From NCBI RefSeq assembly GCF_007859325.1, contig NZ_VOHK01000003.1, forward strand, positions 124,001 through 188,000: a stretch of 64,000 bases of DNA, read 5' to 3'. Of this stretch, positions 47,915-56,074 are shown piece by piece. The position numbers were made by a program, and so were the translations under genes. This DNA comes from Luteimonas marina. GTDB lineage: Bacteria > Pseudomonadota > Gammaproteobacteria > Xanthomonadales > Xanthomonadaceae. The notes below the pieces were generated by a model. It made no database searches. It worked only from the letters and a program-made list of their open reading frames with translations, and was not told the DNA's origin. Position 1 is the stretch's first letter; each line of letters starts with the position of its first letter.

Positions 47915-50900
47915 ATGCGGGCGATCGTCTGGACAGGAATGTGGTGGCTGCTGGCGACGGCGGCCCTTGCCCGTGCCGAGGCCGCCGGAACGACCCAGGC
48001 GCCGCAGCTGCCGATGCCGCGCCAGATCAGCGTCTACGACGGCCTGCCCTCGAACCGCATCAACGCGCTCGCCGAGGACCGCCAGGGCTACCTGTGGATC
48101 GCCACCCGCGACGGCCTCGCGCGCTACGACGGCGTCGGCTACCGGGTATGGCGGGTCGGCGACGGCCTGCGCGACAACCACGTCTGGAGCGTGTTCGTCG
48201 ACGACGACGACCGGGTCTGGATCGGCACGCAGAACGCGGGGCTGGCGATGCTCGACGCGCAGCGCCGCACGTTCACCCATTACGACCGCGACTCGCATGC
48301 GCAGATCGGCAGCAACGACATCTGGTCGCTCGCGCAGACGCCGGACGGCGCGATCTGGTTCGGCACCTCCGACGGCGGCCTGCACCGCCTGGACGCGGAC
48401 GGAAGCATCCGGCGCTTCATGCCCGAGGTCGACAATCCGCGCAGCCTGCCGTCGCCGGCGGTGACCTGGCTGCGGGTCGATCGCGAGGGCCGGCTGTGGG
48501 TCGGCACCTACCAGGGCCTCGCGCGCTGGACCGGCGACGGATTCGACCGCCTGCTGCAGGACGTGAGGCCGAGTCCGGCGGTGAACGCGCTGGTGCTCGA
48601 TCGCGCCGGCGACATGTGGATCGGCACCTCGAGCAGCGCCTACGTGTACCGCAGCGACAGCGGCGCGATCGAGCCGGTGCCGTGGCGCGACCCGCTCAGC
48701 GGGCAGCCGGCGCTGAGCATGCTGGTCGAGGACCAGCAGGGCGCGCACTGGCTGGACACCCGCAGCGGACTGGCGCTCGAACGCGGCGGCACGGTCCATG
48801 ACGTGCCGCTGTACAGCAACACCAGCCGCGGCATGGTGCGGGCGTCGTGGTCGGCGGCGCTGGAGGACCGCGAGGGCGGCCTGTGGCTGGCCAGTACCGA
48901 GACCGGCCTGTGGCACCTGCCCGCGAACTGGCGCAACTTCACCGCGCTGCGCCGGCGGCTCGACGATCCCGCGTCGTCGGCCAACGCCTTCGTCTACAGC
49001 GTCACCCCCGCGCACGACGGCGGGCTGTGGCTGGTGGGCACCGGCGGCGTGCTCGACTGGCTCGATCCCGATACCGCCCGCGTGCAGCACCGGCTCGTCG
49101 GCGTCTGCGGCGACCTGGTGCCCTACGCGGTGCGCGAGACGCGCGACCGCAGCGTCTGGATCGGCTGCCACGGCTCGATCACGCGCTACGTGCCGGCGAC
49201 CGGCGAGGTCCGCCGCTGGCACCACGACGACGCCGTCGATCCCCCGCCGACCGGCATCGTGACCCAGATCGTCGAGGAGCCGGACGGTTCGGTGTGGCTG
49301 GGCGCGGCCGATGCGCTGCAGCGACGTTCGCCCGATGGCCGGATCCTGCACGTGGTGCGCGCCGGCGACCAGCATGGATTCAAGGTGAACAACGCGCTGC
49401 AGCAGATGTCGCGCGGGCCCGACGGCGCGCTGTGGCTGGCGACCAGCGACGGCCTGCTGATGTGGAACGCGGGCGCGCGCCGCTTCGAGCCGGTGCCGGG
49501 CGGTCCCGGGTGGCAGGTGTTCGCGTTCGGTTTCGCGCCCGACGACGCGGTCTGGGTCGGCGGCAACGGCATCCTGGTGTCGTACCGCTGGACCGGCGCC
49601 GAACTGATCGCCGAGCGCACGGTCGATGCCCGCCACGGGCTGCCCGCGGTCGCGCCGGGTGGACTGGTTGCCGACGAGCTGGGCGTGGTCTGGATGAGCA
49701 CCCCGCGCGGGCTGGTGCGCTACGACCCGCAGCGCGAGCGCCTGCGCGTGTACAGCGTGCTCGACGGCCTGCCGAGCCAGCAGTTCAGCGACTACCAGTT
49801 CGAACGCTCGGCCAAGGGCTACATCGGCGTCGGCACCGCCGACGGCCTGCTGCTGTTCCACCCGCGCCAGGTGCAGGTCAGCGACCGCTCGCCGACGCTG
49901 TCGATCGAGTCGATCAGCGTGCGCCGCGGCGAGGACACGGTCGAACTGCCCACCGCCTCGCCGATCGTGCTGCGCCACGACGACCGCGACCTGCGCGTGG
50001 CCGCGCGCCTGCTCTCGTTCACCGACGCGCATGCGCACCGCTACCGCTACCGGCTCGACGGCTACGATCCCGATTGGGTGGAGGTCGGATCCGCGGGCGA
50101 GCGCCTGTTCCCGAGCCTGCGCCACGGCCACTACGTGCTGGAGGTGCAGGCGCGCACCGCCGACGACGAATGGACCGCGATGCAGCAGATCGATTTCACC
50201 GTGGAGGCGCCGTGGTGGCGCACCGGATGGGCGATCGCGCTGTGGATCCTCGGCGCGCTGCTGCTGCTGGCGCTGCTCGCGCACCAGTACCGCACGCGCC
50301 TCAAGCGCCGCCACGCCTGGCAGCTGGCCGAGCAGAAGCGCGAGCTGGCCGAACAGTCCTCGCTGGCCAAGACCCGGTTCCTGGCCACGCTCGGCCACGA
50401 GGTGCGCACGCCGATGACCGGTGTGCTCGGGATGAGCGAACTGCTCGCCAGCACCGATCTCGACGCGCGTCAGCGCGGGCACGTCGAATCGATCCGGCGC
50501 GCGGGCGAACACCTGCTGCGCCTGGTCAACGACGCGCTGGACCTGGCGCGGATCGAGGCCGACCGGCTGGAGCTCGACGTGCAGCCGTTCGACCTGCATG
50601 CGCTGATCCGCGAGACCGTCGCGTTCTGCGCGCCGCTGGCGCGGCAGCGTGGCCTCGACTTCCACGATGAAGTGATCGACGGCGTGCCGCGCTGGGTGCG
50701 CGGCGACGCCGGGCGCGTGCGCCAGATCCTGCTCAACCTGCTCGGCAACGCGGTCAAGTTCACCGAACGCGGCAGCGTAACGCTGCGCGCCGAACCGCTG
50801 TCGCCGGGCGGCGTACGCTTGACGGTCGCCGACACCGGCCCCGGCCTCAACGAGGAACAGAAGCAGCGCCTGTTCCGGCGCTTCGAGCAGGCCGAGGGCG

Positions 50901-51487
50901 CGCGCACCAGCGCCCGCTACGGCGGCAGCGGGCTGGGACTGGCGATCTCGCAGGAGCTTGCGGCGGCGATGGGCGGGCGCATCGACATCGACAGCATGCC
51001 GGGCGTGGGCACCAGCTTCATCGTCGAACTGCCGCTGGAGGCGGGCGAGCCCCCGGCGGGCGCGGAGGCGAAGGACGAAGGCGACGCGCCGCAGGGGCTG
51101 TCGCTGCTGCTGGTCGAGGACGACGCCACCGTCGCGCAGGTGGTCGCGGGCCTGCTCGAAGGGCAGGGGCACCGGGTCACCCACGTCGGACACGGTCTGG
51201 CGGCGCTGTCGGAGGTCGCGGCGCAGGCCTTCGACGCCGCGCTGCTCGACCTCGACCTGCCCGGCGTCGACGGCCTGACGCTGGCGCCGCTGATGCGGCA
51301 GCAGGGATTCACCCGGCCCCTGGTCGCGGTGACCGCGCGCGGCGACGGCGAGGCCGAGGCGGCGACGCTGGAAGCGGGCTTCGATGCCTTCCTGCGCAAG
51401 CCGGTGACCGGCGCGATGCTGGCGGCGACGCTGGCCGGGGTGCTGGCGGTGGGCGAATCGAAGGTCGATCTGTCCGGCTCGGTGTAG
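47915..51487 (+). CDS. Hybrid sensor histidine kinase with two-component-regulator propeller
   Basis: A 1190-residue one-protein signalling system. A signal peptide leads a large periplasmic sensor made of repeated propeller blades (e.g. NRINALAEDRQGYLWIATRDGLARYDG, DRVWIGTQNAGLAML, AIWFGTSDGGLHRLD), about two 7-bladed propellers, then a Y_Y_Y domain (HRYRYRLDGYDPDWVEVGS) and one membrane helix (TGWAIALWILGALLLLALLAHQY). The cytoplasmic part has HisKA (KTRFLATLGHEVRTPMTGVL, phospho-His near residue 828), HATPase (NLLGNAVKFTERG, ADTGPGLNEEQ, GGSGLGLAI) and a C-terminal receiver (LLDLDLPGVDG, Asp near 1112). No output DNA-binding domain or response regulator lies adjacent. The ligand is unknown; many such sensors detect sugars. 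Confidence 0.95.
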   Translation: MRAIVWTGMWWLLATAALARAEAAGTTQAPQLPMPRQISVYDGLPSNRINALAEDRQGYLWIATRDGLARYDGVGYRVWRVGDGLRDNHVWSVFVDDDDRVWIGTQNAGLAMLDAQRRTFTHYDRDSHAQIGSNDIWSLAQTPDGAIWFGTSDGGLHRLDADGSIRRFMPEVDNPRSLPSPAVTWLRVDREGRLWVGTYQGLARWTGDGFDRLLQDVRPSPAVNALVLDRAGDMWIGTSSSAYVYRSDSGAIEPVPWRDPLSGQPALSMLVEDQQGAHWLDTRSGLALERGGTVHDVPLYSNTSRGMVRASWSAALEDREGGLWLASTETGLWHLPANWRNFTALRRRLDDPASSANAFVYSVTPAHDGGLWLVGTGGVLDWLDPDTARVQHRLVGVCGDLVPYAVRETRDRSVWIGCHGSITRYVPATGEVRRWHHDDAVDPPPTGIVTQIVEEPDGSVWLGAADALQRRSPDGRILHVVRAGDQHGFKVNNALQQMSRGPDGALWLATSDGLLMWNAGARRFEPVPGGPGWQVFAFGFAPDDAVWVGGNGILVSYRWTGAELIAERTVDARHGLPAVAPGGLVADELGVVWMSTPRGLVRYDPQRERLRVYSVLDGLPSQQFSDYQFERSAKGYIGVGTADGLLLFHPRQVQVSDRSPTLSIESISVRRGEDTVELPTASPIVLRHDDRDLRVAARLLSFTDAHAHRYRYRLDGYDPDWVEVGSAGERLFPSLRHGHYVLEVQARTADDEWTAMQQIDFTVEAPWWRTGWAIALWILGALLLLALLAHQYRTRLKRRHAWQLAEQKRELAEQSSLAKTRFLATLGHEVRTPMTGVLGMSELLASTDLDARQRGHVESIRRAGEHLLRLVNDALDLARIEADRLELDVQPFDLHALIRETVAFCAPLARQRGLDFHDEVIDGVPRWVRGDAGRVRQILLNLLGNAVKFTERGSVTLRAEPLSPGGVRLTVADTGPGLNEEQKQRLFRRFEQAEGARTSARYGGSGLGLAISQELAAAMGGRIDIDSMPGVGTSFIVELPLEAGEPPAGAEAKDEGDAPQGLSLLLVEDDATVAQVVAGLLEGQGHRVTHVGHGLAALSEVAAQAFDAALLDLDLPGVDGLTLAPLMRQQGFTRPLVAVTARGDGEAEAATLEAGFDAFLRKPVTGAMLAATLAGVLAVGESKVDLSGSV

Positions 51488-51558
51488 GAGCGCCTTCAGG
51501 CGCGACCATCGTTTCCGGCATCGTCGAACGTCCAGGTCGCGGCTGAAGCCGCTCCCAC
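51484..51558. repeat. Intergenic inverted repeat, family D copy 3
   Basis: Arms 51484-51507 and 51535-51558. The left arm overlaps the sensor kinase stop codon (TAG within GTAGGAGC), so the element inserted or arose exactly at the gene end. Converging neighbour is hemE. Confidence 0.8.
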
Positions 51559-51578
51559 AGGACTATCGCGCAGCCTGT

Positions 51579-52652
51579 TCAGCGCGCGCTGTACGCGTGC
51601 ACCTCGTCGACCAGCACCGCGACGTGCTCGGGATCCATGTCCGGCGACATGCCGTGGCCGAGGTTGAAGACGTGGCCCTCGCGCGAGCCGCCGTTGCCGT
51701 CACGGTAGCTGTCAAGCGCGCGGCGCACTTCGCGGCGGATCGCGTCGGGCGAACCGTACAGCGTGGCCGGGTCGAGGTTGCCCTGCAGCGCGACCTTGCC
51801 CTGCGTGCGGCGCGCGGCCTCGCCGAGTTCGACCAGCCAGTCGACGCCGACCGCATCGGTGCCCGACTCGGCCAGCACGTCGAGATGCACGGCATTGCCC
51901 TTGCCGAACAGGATCAGCGGCGCGCGCTCGCCGCCTTCGCCGCGCTCCAGCTCGCGCGCGATGCGTTGCAGGTAGGGCAGGGAGAACTCGCGGTACATCG
52001 CGGGCGACAGCACGCCGCCCCAGGTGTCGAACACCTGCAGTGCCTGCGCCCCGGCCGCGCGCTGCGCGGACAGGTAGGCGATCACGGCGTCGGTGTTGAC
52101 CGCGAGCAGCGCGTGCAGCGCCGCCGGATCGTTCAGCGCCATCGCCTTGATCCGCGCGAAATCCTTGCTGCCGCCGCCTTCGACCATGTAGCAGGCCAGC
52201 GTCCATGGGCTGCCGGAGAAGCCGATCAGCGGCACCTTGCCGTCGAGTTCGCGGCGGATGGTGCGCACCGCGTCCATCACGTAGCGCAGTTCGGTCTCCA
52301 TGTCCGGCACGGACAGGCGCGCGGCGTCGGCGGCGCTGCGCACGGTGCGCTCGAACTTCGGGCCCTCGCCGTCGACGAAGTACAGGCCCAGGCCCATCGC
52401 GTCGGGGATGGTGAGGATGTCGGAGAACAGGATCGCGGCGTCGAGGTCGAAGCGGCGCAGCGGCTGCAGCGTGACCTCGCAGGCGATCTCCGGGTTCTTC
52501 GCCATGGCGAGGAAGCTGCCGGCCTGCCTGCGGGTCTCGCGGTATTCGGGCAGGTAGCGGCCGGCCTGGCGCATCAGCCAGACCGGGGTGCGGTCGACGG
52601 GTTCGCGGCGCAGGGCGCGGAGGAAGCGGTCGTTCTTCGGGAGTGGGGTCAT
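51579..52652 (-). CDS. hemE: Uroporphyrinogen decarboxylase
   Basis: Haem pathway: decarboxylates uroporphyrinogen III to coproporphyrinogen III. 357 residues is standard. Seen: the N-terminal signature [37 protein letters not shown] and [19 protein letters not shown], plus [15 protein letters not shown]; catalytic Arg and Asp positions are intact. ATG 52652. No other haem genes nearby. Confidence 0.97.
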   Translation of the reverse strand: MTPLPKNDRFLRALRREPVDRTPVWLMRQAGRYLPEYRETRRQAGSFLAMAKNPEIACEVTLQPLRRFDLDAAILFSDILTIPDAMGLGLYFVDGEGPKFERTVRSAADAARLSVPDMETELRYVMDAVRTIRRELDGKVPLIGFSGSPWTLACYMVEGGGSKDFARIKAMALNDPAALHALLAVNTDAVIAYLSAQRAAGAQALQVFDTWGGVLSPAMYREFSLPYLQRIARELERGEGGERAPLILFGKGNAVHLDVLAESGTDAVGVDWLVELGEAARRTQGKVALQGNLDPATLYGSPDAIRREVRRALDSYRDGNGGSREGHVFNLGHGMSPDMDPEHVAVLVDEVHAYSAR

Positions 52653-52693
52653 GTCGATCCGTGTGGCTCAGTCGTTCCGCGATTCATCAGGCT

Positions 52694-52774
52694 GTCATTC
52701 CGAACGCAGTGAGGAATCTGCTTTTCTGTCATGGCTCCGCGCGCAAGCAGATTCCTCACTGCGTTCGGAATGAC
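52694..52774. repeat. Intergenic inverted repeat, family C copy 2
   Basis: Two perfect 30-bp arms (52694-52723 and 52745-52774), beginning GTCATTCCGAACGCAGTGAG, around a 21-bp centre; the best preserved element in the window. It lies between hemE and the WGR-like gene (same strand). Confidence 0.88.
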
Positions 52775-52816
52775 AACGTTCGGGGGCGCTGGTCTTCGGG
52801 AAGATGCCGACGATCG

Positions 52817-53071
52817 TCACTTCGGCGCCCCCATGCCCTCGGCATACATCAGCTGGAAGCCGCGCTTGAGTTGCGCGTCGCGCGCATGCTCCAGCGCGGC
52901 CAGCGCACTGGGGTGGTCGAGGAACTGCTCGCGCCGCAGCGTGCTGCGGCCGCCGGTCTGCCCGCTTTCGCGCAGCAGGGTCCAGCCGCCGAGCAGGTCG
53001 GGCTGCAGCGTCAGCTGCACGAAGCGGGGGGCTTCGCGGCCGTCGGGGCGTTGTTGCAGGAGCAGGCGCAT
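52817..53071 (-). CDS. WGR-domain-like small protein
   Basis: An 84-residue protein; LTLQPDLLGGWTLLRESGQTGG resembles a WGR domain (the GGW...RExGxxGG pattern), a module of unclear function found in bacterial regulators and in PARPs. ATG 53071 (MRLLLQQRPDGREAPRF) is chosen because longer frames are Arg-rich leaders. The C-terminal half is helical with an invariant-looking GFQLMYAEGMG end. The core Trp is present but the usual GRIG is changed to SGQTGG, so binding may differ. Confidence 0.7.
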   Translation of the reverse strand: MRLLLQQRPDGREAPRFVQLTLQPDLLGGWTLLRESGQTGGRSTLRREQFLDHPSALAALEHARDAQLKRGFQLMYAEGMGAPK

Positions 53072-53154
53072 GGGCCGTCCATTGTACGTCGCGCGCCGCC
53101 GGCGCCGCGGCGCGCCGGCGTATGATCCCGGGCAGCCCAATCCCCGGACGATCC

Positions 53155-53859
53155 ATGCGCGGCCTCGACTTCAGTTCCTGGAGCACGGTGCTCTCGAGCC
53201 TGCTGGGCCTGCTGCTGTTCTCGCTGGTCGTGGTCGGCGTCCGCCTGGCGTTCATGCAGACCATCCAGCGCCGGCGCGAGCGCGAGAACCGGCAGATCAA
53301 CGAGCGCCTGAAGACCCTGATCGCGGCCTACAAGACGCTGGGCGGCTCGTTCACCGGCGAGCTGGACGTCGATCCCACGCACCTGCGCGATCTGCGCCGC
53401 CGCGCGCGGGAAGCGGCGGCGGAGGCCGGCGAGGCGGGCCCGTCGACGGCCGAGGCCGGGGACGAGGGTTCCGATCGCAGGCGGCGCATCCGCGACGCGG
53501 TCGAGGCCGCCCTGTCCGACGTGGTCCTGCTCGGCACCGAAGAACAGGTGCGGCTGGCCGCGCAGGCGGCCAGCGACATGGTTGCCGGGCGCCCGGTGCG
53601 GCTGTCGGCGCTGGTGGTGTCGCTGCGCGACTTCATCCGCAAGGCGCTGGACCTGGATCCGGTGCCGGGCGATCTCGCCATCCCCGACCAGGGGCCGTTG
53701 CGCACCGAGGGCGGCTCGAAGAAGGGCGGCGGCGATGCCGGTGCCCGCGGCCGTGGCGGCGGAGGTGGCGGAGGCGGTGCCGGCGGCGGCATGGGCGTCG
53801 GTATGGGCGCAGGCATGGGCATGGGCCGCATGGGTGGCGGCGCGTCCCGCGACGATTGA
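53155..53859 (+). CDS. Membrane-anchored coiled-coil protein with Gly/Met-rich tail, unknown
   Basis: A 234-residue protein: one N-terminal membrane helix (VLSSLLGLLLFSLVVVGVRLAF), a charged helical stretch (RRRERENRQINERLKTLIAAYKTLGG), an Arg/Glu-rich linker, a compact domain (DAVEAALSDVVLLGTEEQVRLAAQAASDM and LVVSLRDFIRKALDLDPVP) and a 50-residue tail that is almost only Gly, Ala and Met (GMGVGMGAGMGMGRMGGG). Topology suggests an inner-membrane protein with a cytoplasmic body. No family recognised; start ATG 53155. The low-complexity tail may be strain-variable. Confidence 0.78.
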   Translation: MRGLDFSSWSTVLSSLLGLLLFSLVVVGVRLAFMQTIQRRRERENRQINERLKTLIAAYKTLGGSFTGELDVDPTHLRDLRRRAREAAAEAGEAGPSTAEAGDEGSDRRRRIRDAVEAALSDVVLLGTEEQVRLAAQAASDMVAGRPVRLSALVVSLRDFIRKALDLDPVPGDLAIPDQGPLRTEGGSKKGGGDAGARGRGGGGGGGGAGGGMGVGMGAGMGMGRMGGGASRDD

Positions 53860-53887
53860 GCGCCCCTCACACCCGGCATTTGTATTT

Positions 53888-53948
53888 GTAGGCGCCTTCA
53901 GGCACTACCTGTGGCCGACGATGCCGGGTCGCGGCTGGAGCCTCCTAC
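53888..53948. repeat. Intergenic inverted repeat, family D copy 4
   Basis: A degenerate copy: left arm GTAGGCGCCTTCAGGC with mismatches, right arm 53926-53948. It begins 28 bp after the membrane protein gene and overlaps the aroB stop. Converging genes, as for all family D copies seen. Confidence 0.7.
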
Positions 53949-55036
53949 GAAGCAAGCACGTCGCGCACCGCGTCCTCGGGCACGCCGGCGAGCACGCGCG
54001 CGCGCCCGGCGCCGTCCCAGACGATGAAGCGCAGTCCGCTGGCCTGCGCCTTCTTGTCCAGGCGCATGTGCGCGATCAGCGCGTCGGCATCGAGGCCGGT
54101 CGGCGCGTCCACCGGCAGGCCGAAGCGCTGCAGCAGTCCGCGCAGGCGCGCGGTCTCGGCCGGCGACGACAGGCAGAGGCGCTCCGACAGCCGCGCGGCC
54201 AGCACCATGCCCACCGCCACCGCCTCGCCGTGGTTGAGTCCGCCGTAGCCCTGCTCGGTCTCGATCGCGTGGCCGAAGGTGTGGCCGAAGTTGAGCAGCG
54301 CGCGTTCGCCGTGTTCGAACGGATCGCGTTCGACGATCGCGGCCTTGTGCGCGCAGCTGCGCGCGATCGCCTCGGCCAGCGCGTCGTCGTCCATCGCCAG
54401 CAGCGCCTCTGCGTGGGCGTCGAGCCAGTCGAGGAAGGGCGCGTCGACGATCGCGCCGTACTTCACCACCTCGGCCAGGCCCGCGCGCAGTTCGCGGGCC
54501 GGAAGCGTGCGCAGGGTGGCGGTGTCGGCGATCACGGCGCGCGGCGGATGGAAGGCGCCGACGAGGTTCTTGCCCTGCGGCAGGTCGACCGCGGTCTTGC
54601 CGCCGACCGAGGAGTCGACCATCGCCAGCAGCGTGGTCGGCAACTGCACGCAATCGATGCCGCGCATCCAAGCGGCCGCGGCGAAGCCGGCGAGATCGCC
54701 GACCACGCCGCCGCCGAGCGCGAACACCGTGGCGTCCCGGCGTGCGCCGGCGCCGGCAATTGCCTCGATCGCGCTGCCGAAGGACGCCAGCGTCTTCGAG
54801 GCTTCGCCCGCCGGCATGGTCCAGTGGCCGACGCGCAGGTCCGCGCGCGCGTCGCGCAGCGCCTCGACCACGCGCTGCCGGTACAGCGGCGCGACGCTGT
54901 CGTCGCTGATCACGAAGGCGTCGCGTCCGCGCAGCGTCGACGCGAGCAGGGCGCCGTCGTCGAGCAGGCCGGGGCCGATGGTGATGTCGTACGGAGTCGT
55001 TCCGGCGACGGCGACCACGCGGTCGTTGCGGCTCAT
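53945..55036 (-). CDS. aroB: 3-dehydroquinate synthase
   Basis: Second step of the shikimate pathway (DAHP to 3-dehydroquinate), NAD and zinc dependent; 363 residues. Seen: [22 protein letters not shown] (NAD site), [25 protein letters not shown], and zinc ligands in [17 protein letters not shown] and [14 protein letters not shown] 55036 overlaps the aroK stop (ATGA), so the pair is translationally coupled. The C-terminus ends in a family D repeat. Confidence 0.97.
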   Translation of the reverse strand: MSRNDRVVAVAGTTPYDITIGPGLLDDGALLASTLRGRDAFVISDDSVAPLYRQRVVEALRDARADLRVGHWTMPAGEASKTLASFGSAIEAIAGAGARRDATVFALGGGVVGDLAGFAAAAWMRGIDCVQLPTTLLAMVDSSVGGKTAVDLPQGKNLVGAFHPPRAVIADTATLRTLPARELRAGLAEVVKYGAIVDAPFLDWLDAHAEALLAMDDDALAEAIARSCAHKAAIVERDPFEHGERALLNFGHTFGHAIETEQGYGGLNHGEAVAVGMVLAARLSERLCLSSPAETARLRGLLQRFGLPVDAPTGLDADALIAHMRLDKKAQASGLRFIVWDGAGRARVLAGVPEDAVRDVLAS

Positions 55037-55599
55037 GCAGGGCTTCCCTGGAGATCGGTCTGGGTGGGGGCGGCGCGCGTCCACCGTGCATCGAGCAGCC
55101 GCGCGAGCTGCTCGGTGGCCTGTGGCGGGAACAGGTTGTTGGTGTCGAAGCACAGGTCGGCGACTTCGGCGTAGAGCGGCGCCCGCGTTTCGGTGAGACG
55201 ACGCAGCACGTCCGCGCGGTCGTCGCCGGCCAGCAGCGGTCGGCTGCGATCGCGCGCCAGCCGCTCCAGCTGCCGCGCCAGGCTGACCTGCAGGTGCACC
55301 ACGAAGCCGCGCTCGCGCATCTGCCGGCGGCTGCCGGCGTCGAGCACCGCGCCGCCGCCGGTGGCGACCACGAGCCCATCGCGCGCCAGCAGTTCGGCCA
55401 GCGTCGCCGCTTCGCGCGCGCGGAAGCCGGTTTCGCCCTCGCATTCGAAGATGGTGGGGATGCTCGCGCCGGTGCGCGCCTCGATCTCGCGATCGGCGTC
55501 GACGAAGTCCAGGCCGAAGCGCCCGGCCAGGCGCCTGCCGATCGACGACTTGCCGGCGCCCATCGGTCCGACGAGCACGAGGTTGGGGGCGGGATTCAT
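55033..55599 (-). CDS. aroK: Shikimate kinase
   Basis: Phosphorylates shikimate with ATP; 188 residues, slightly longer than usual. Seen: [21 protein letters not shown] (P-loop), [36 protein letters not shown] and the lid region [23 protein letters not shown] 55599; in-frame extension upstream is non-conserved. Operon aroK-aroB is a common arrangement in this group. Confidence 0.96.
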   Translation of the reverse strand: MNPAPNLVLVGPMGAGKSSIGRRLAGRFGLDFVDADREIEARTGASIPTIFECEGETGFRAREAATLAELLARDGLVVATGGGAVLDAGSRRQMRERGFVVHLQVSLARQLERLARDRSRPLLAGDDRADVLRRLTETRAPLYAEVADLCFDTNNLFPPQATEQLARLLDARWTRAAPTQTDLQGSPA

Positions 55600-55681
55600 G
55601 GTCCGGATCGTAGCAGGCGCCGGTCGCCGCTGACCGCGCCGGAGCAGTCGCCCATGGGTCCGGGATGAACCTCCGGATCGC

Positions 55682-55700
55682 GTGAAACAACTTGTCTCAC
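55682..55700. promoter_or_regulatory. Imperfect palindrome between aroK and dodecin genes
   Basis: GTGAAACAACTTGTCTCAC (55682-55700): half-sites GTGA-x-ACAA and TTGT-x-TCAC around a single central base; two positions break symmetry. It lies 82 bp upstream of aroK and 165 bp upstream of the dodecin gene, so either or both may use it. No factor assigned. Confidence 0.35.
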
Positions 55701-55865
55701 ATGCAACTTCATCGTCCCGTGATGCGGGGACACGTCGTCGCTTGCGCGATCGCGGCTGAAGCCGCGCCGCGGCGTGCGGACAAGGGCATAGGCGTTGCCT
55801 TAACACCGGTCGTCGCATCCTGTCGCCACCGCGGCACTGTCGCCGCAATGCAAGGGAGCCACGCC

Positions 55866-56069
55866 ATGGCGGTCGCCAAGATCATCGAAATCAATTCGTC
55901 GTCGAAGACCAGCGTCGAGGATGCGGTGCGTTCGGGCCTGAAGAAGTCCGCCGAAACCGTCAAGAACATCCAGGGCGCCTGGCTCAACGAAACCAAGGTC
56001 GTCACCGACCCGGACGGCAACATCGTCGAGTGGCGGGTGAACATGCGGGTGACGTTCGTGGTGGAGTGA
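55866..56069 (+). CDS. Dodecin (flavin-storage protein)
   Basis: A 67-residue dodecin, a 12-mer that stores riboflavin/FMN. ATG 55866 gives MAVAKIIEINSSSKTSVEDAV; an in-frame upstream extension from 55692 is unlikely. Seen: VKNIQGAWLNETKVVTDPDGNIVEWRVNMRVTFVVE, with the Trp in EWRV that stacks on the flavin. Preceded by a long leader with no obvious gene. Converges on the kinase gene, whose stop is 5 bp away. Confidence 0.93.
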   Translation: MAVAKIIEINSSSKTSVEDAVRSGLKKSAETVKNIQGAWLNETKVVTDPDGNIVEWRVNMRVTFVVE

Positions 56070-56074
56070 CGCGG

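Noticed and set aside
47414..51193. Long minus-strand open frame opposite the sensor kinase
   Set aside because: Antisense shadow of the kinase; no domain pattern, and the plus-strand protein is unmistakable.
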